Of a stretch of DNA of 7,977 bases, positions 6,377 through 7,977 are shown piece after piece (position 1 is the stretch's first letter; every line of letters starts with the position of its first letter). Source of the stretch: Pedosphaera sp. (GTDB lineage Bacteria > Verrucomicrobiota > Verrucomicrobiia > Limisphaerales > SXTU01). A model generated the notes under the pieces. That model saw only the letters and a program-made list of their open reading frames with translations, was not told the DNA's origin and did not search any database. The translations under genes were made by a program, and so were the position numbers. The stretch is from positions 1 to 7,977 of the forward strand of contig SIBB01000151.1 in the NCBI GenBank assembly GCA_009695395.1, read 5' to 3'.

Positions 6377-7977
6377 ATGAAGAGATCATTCCGCCTCGCC
6401 GCGTTCCTCGCGCTCACCCTCAAAGCCTTCGCTGACGGCCCGGCTGACAACAAAGCCGAGGCGGTTCGCCGTGTGCCGCCAGAGGGAATTCAGATTGCCC
6501 CCGCCGCCCGCACAGAACTCCAAGTCGGAGCTGACGCGCTGGCGAAGGACATCGAAGCGCTGCGCAATTTACTGAAGGGCAAGCCCGCGCTGCTCGACTT
6601 GCTGCCCGACGTGCAGATCTACCACAAGGCCGTGGACTGGGCGCTGCGGCACGACGAGTTTTACTCCACCAACGAGGTTGCGGTTGCGCGCGACCTGCTC
6701 AAGCGCGGCGGCGAACGCGCGCAGTCGCTCCGCGAGGGCAAGGCTCCGTGGCTCGCGCAGACCGGCCTCGTGGTGCGCGCGTATCAGTCGAAGATTGACG
6801 GCTCCATCCAACCCTACGGGCTCGTCGTCCCGCCGAACTTCGCGCCCGGCGGCGCGCCGCTGCGCTTGGACTTCTGGGCGCATGGCCGCGGCGAGAAGCT
6901 CACGGAGATGTCCTTCGTGGACGGGCGGCAAAAGTCCCCCGGCCAGTTCGTCCCGCCCGGCGCGCTCGTGCTGCATCTTTACGGCCGCTACTGCAACGCG
7001 AACAAGCTCGCCGGCGAGGTGGACCTGTTCGAGGCGCTGGCGCACGCGAAGAAGTATTACCCGGTGGACGACCGCCGGTTGGTAGTGCGCGGCTTCTCAA
7101 TGGGTGGTGCGGCAGCGTGGCAGTTCGCGGCACATTATCCCGGCATGTGGGCGGCGGCGGCTCCCGGCGCTGGCTTCAGCGAGACGCCGGACTTCCTGAA
7201 AGTTTTCCAGAAGGAGGACCTCAAGCCCACGTGGTTCGAGCGCAAGCTCTGGCACATGTATGACTGCACGGACTACGCGGCGAACTTCTTCAACCTCCCC
7301 ACCGTGGCCTACAGTGGCGAGGCGGACTCGCAGAAGCAGGCCGCCGACATCATGGCTAAGGCCATCGCCGCCGAAGGTATGCAGCTCACGCATATCATCG
7401 GGCCGGACAAGACGGGCCACAGCTACCACAAGGATTCGCTGGTCGAAATCAACCGCCGCGTGGACGCCATCGTCGCGCTGGGCAAGAACCCCGTGCCCGA
7501 GCAGGTGCGCTTCACGACGTGGACGCTGCGCTACAATAATTCGCACTGGGTCACCGTGGACGGCATGGAGCAGCATTGGGAACGCGCCCGCGTGGACGCA
7601 GACATTGACGATGAGAACGACTCCATCAAGGTGACGACCAAGAATGTTTCCGCGCTGACGCTGGCGATGCCCTCGGGCGGCTATCCATTCCCGCTGAACA
7701 AACAGACCAAGGTTGTCCTCGACGGCACGAAGTTCGACGCGCCGCTGGCCGAGACGGATCGCTCGTGGAAAGTAAGTTTCTGGAGGGAAGGCAAACTCTG
7801 GAACATGACGGTGTCCGCGCAGGACGGGGTGGTTAAAAAGGCGGTCAAGGCTGACGTGGGCCCGCGCAAGGTCCACGGCCTGCAAGGCCCGATTGACGAC
7901 GCGTTCCTGGATAGCTTCCTCATGGTCCGTCCCACCGGCCAACCGCTCAACGAGCGCGTCGGCAAGTGGGCCACGAA
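6377..7977 (+). CDS. Secreted prolyl-oligopeptidase-like alpha/beta hydrolase, 3' end outside window
   Basis: The reading frame is open from the ATG to the window edge (533 codons), so the C-terminus is missing. Residues 1-19 look like a short signal peptide (Lys2-Arg3, a hydrophobic stretch, then Ala-Phe-Ala before Asp20), which implies export. A helical N-terminal region follows (about 50-125, including LPDVQIYHKAVDWALRHDEF). The alpha/beta hydrolase domain (about 130-370) has HGRG (169-172) as a likely oxyanion-hole loop, the nucleophile Ser241 in GFSMGG, Asp317 in GEADS and His348 in GHSYH as a plausible triad. A further region (about 378-533) contains GLQGPIDDAF (501-510). I recall this architecture from uncharacterised PVC-group proteins annotated as prolyl oligopeptidase family; from that memory the full protein is probably longer by one or two hundred residues. 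The substrate could be a peptide or an ester, and cannot be decided. It starts 82 bp after purL, beyond a hairpin, so it is probably a separate transcript. Confidence 0.88.
   Translation, partial: MKRSFRLAAFLALTLKAFADGPADNKAEAVRRVPPEGIQIAPAARTELQVGADALAKDIEALRNLLKGKPALLDLLPDVQIYHKAVDWALRHDEFYSTNEVAVARDLLKRGGERAQSLREGKAPWLAQTGLVVRAYQSKIDGSIQPYGLVVPPNFAPGGAPLRLDFWAHGRGEKLTEMSFVDGRQKSPGQFVPPGALVLHLYGRYCNANKLAGEVDLFEALAHAKKYYPVDDRRLVVRGFSMGGAAAWQFAAHYPGMWAAAAPGAGFSETPDFLKVFQKEDLKPTWFERKLWHMYDCTDYAANFFNLPTVAYSGEADSQKQAADIMAKAIAAEGMQLTHIIGPDKTGHSYHKDSLVEINRRVDAIVALGKNPVPEQVRFTTWTLRYNNSHWVTVDGMEQHWERARVDADIDDENDSIKVTTKNVSALTLAMPSGGYPFPLNKQTKVVLDGTKFDAPLAETDRSWKVSFWREGKLWNMTVSAQDGVVKKAVKADVGPRKVHGLQGPIDDAFLDSFLMVRPTGQPLNERVGKWAT

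Noticed and set aside
4228..6453. A 741-codon open frame on the minus strand opposite purL
   Set aside because: It is a shadow of the strong G/C third-position bias in purL. Its translation is rich in Arg, Ala, Val and Asp without any recognisable motif, while purL on the other strand is unambiguous.

Overview
The window reads as ordinary chromosomal DNA from a GC-rich bacterium, with strong G/C bias at third codon positions. It most likely comes from the Verrucomicrobiota or the wider PVC group. Three proteins suggest this: a verrucomicrobial-looking zinc-ribbon/transmembrane protein, a tail-anchored FHA protein, and a secreted alpha/beta hydrolase of a type I associate with Planctomycetes and Verrucomicrobia. 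The assignment rests on remembered family resemblance, not a search. No mobile element, CRISPR array, rRNA or tRNA was seen.

Layout from left to right. (1) A minus-strand M19 (renal-type) dipeptidase, 65-1177, with all its metal ligands. (2) A 163-bp divergent spacer with weak promoter candidates on both strands. (3) A plus-strand pair: a double zinc-ribbon, single-pass membrane protein (1341-2249) and hemB, porphobilinogen synthase (2246-3235). They overlap by ATGA, so they are probably translationally coupled. (4) A convergent minus-strand FHA protein with a C-terminal membrane anchor, 3268-3786. (5) A 165-bp divergent spacer holding the best promoter in the window (for the FHA gene), a dyad across its -35 box, and a longer stem-loop in front of purL. 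(6) purL, 3952-6294, complete, with a strong hairpin right after its stop codon. (7) A secreted serine hydrolase from 6377 that runs off the right edge.

The genes do not form one pathway. hemB serves tetrapyrrole synthesis and purL serves de novo purine synthesis, without purS or purQ nearby. The dipeptidase and the hydrolase are degradative, and the FHA protein probably acts as a phosphothreonine-reading adaptor at the membrane. I found no convincing undescribed system. The points most worth a second look are the zinc-ribbon/hemB coupling, the inverted repeats between the FHA gene and purL, the inserted segment in PurL, and the uncharacterised hydrolase.
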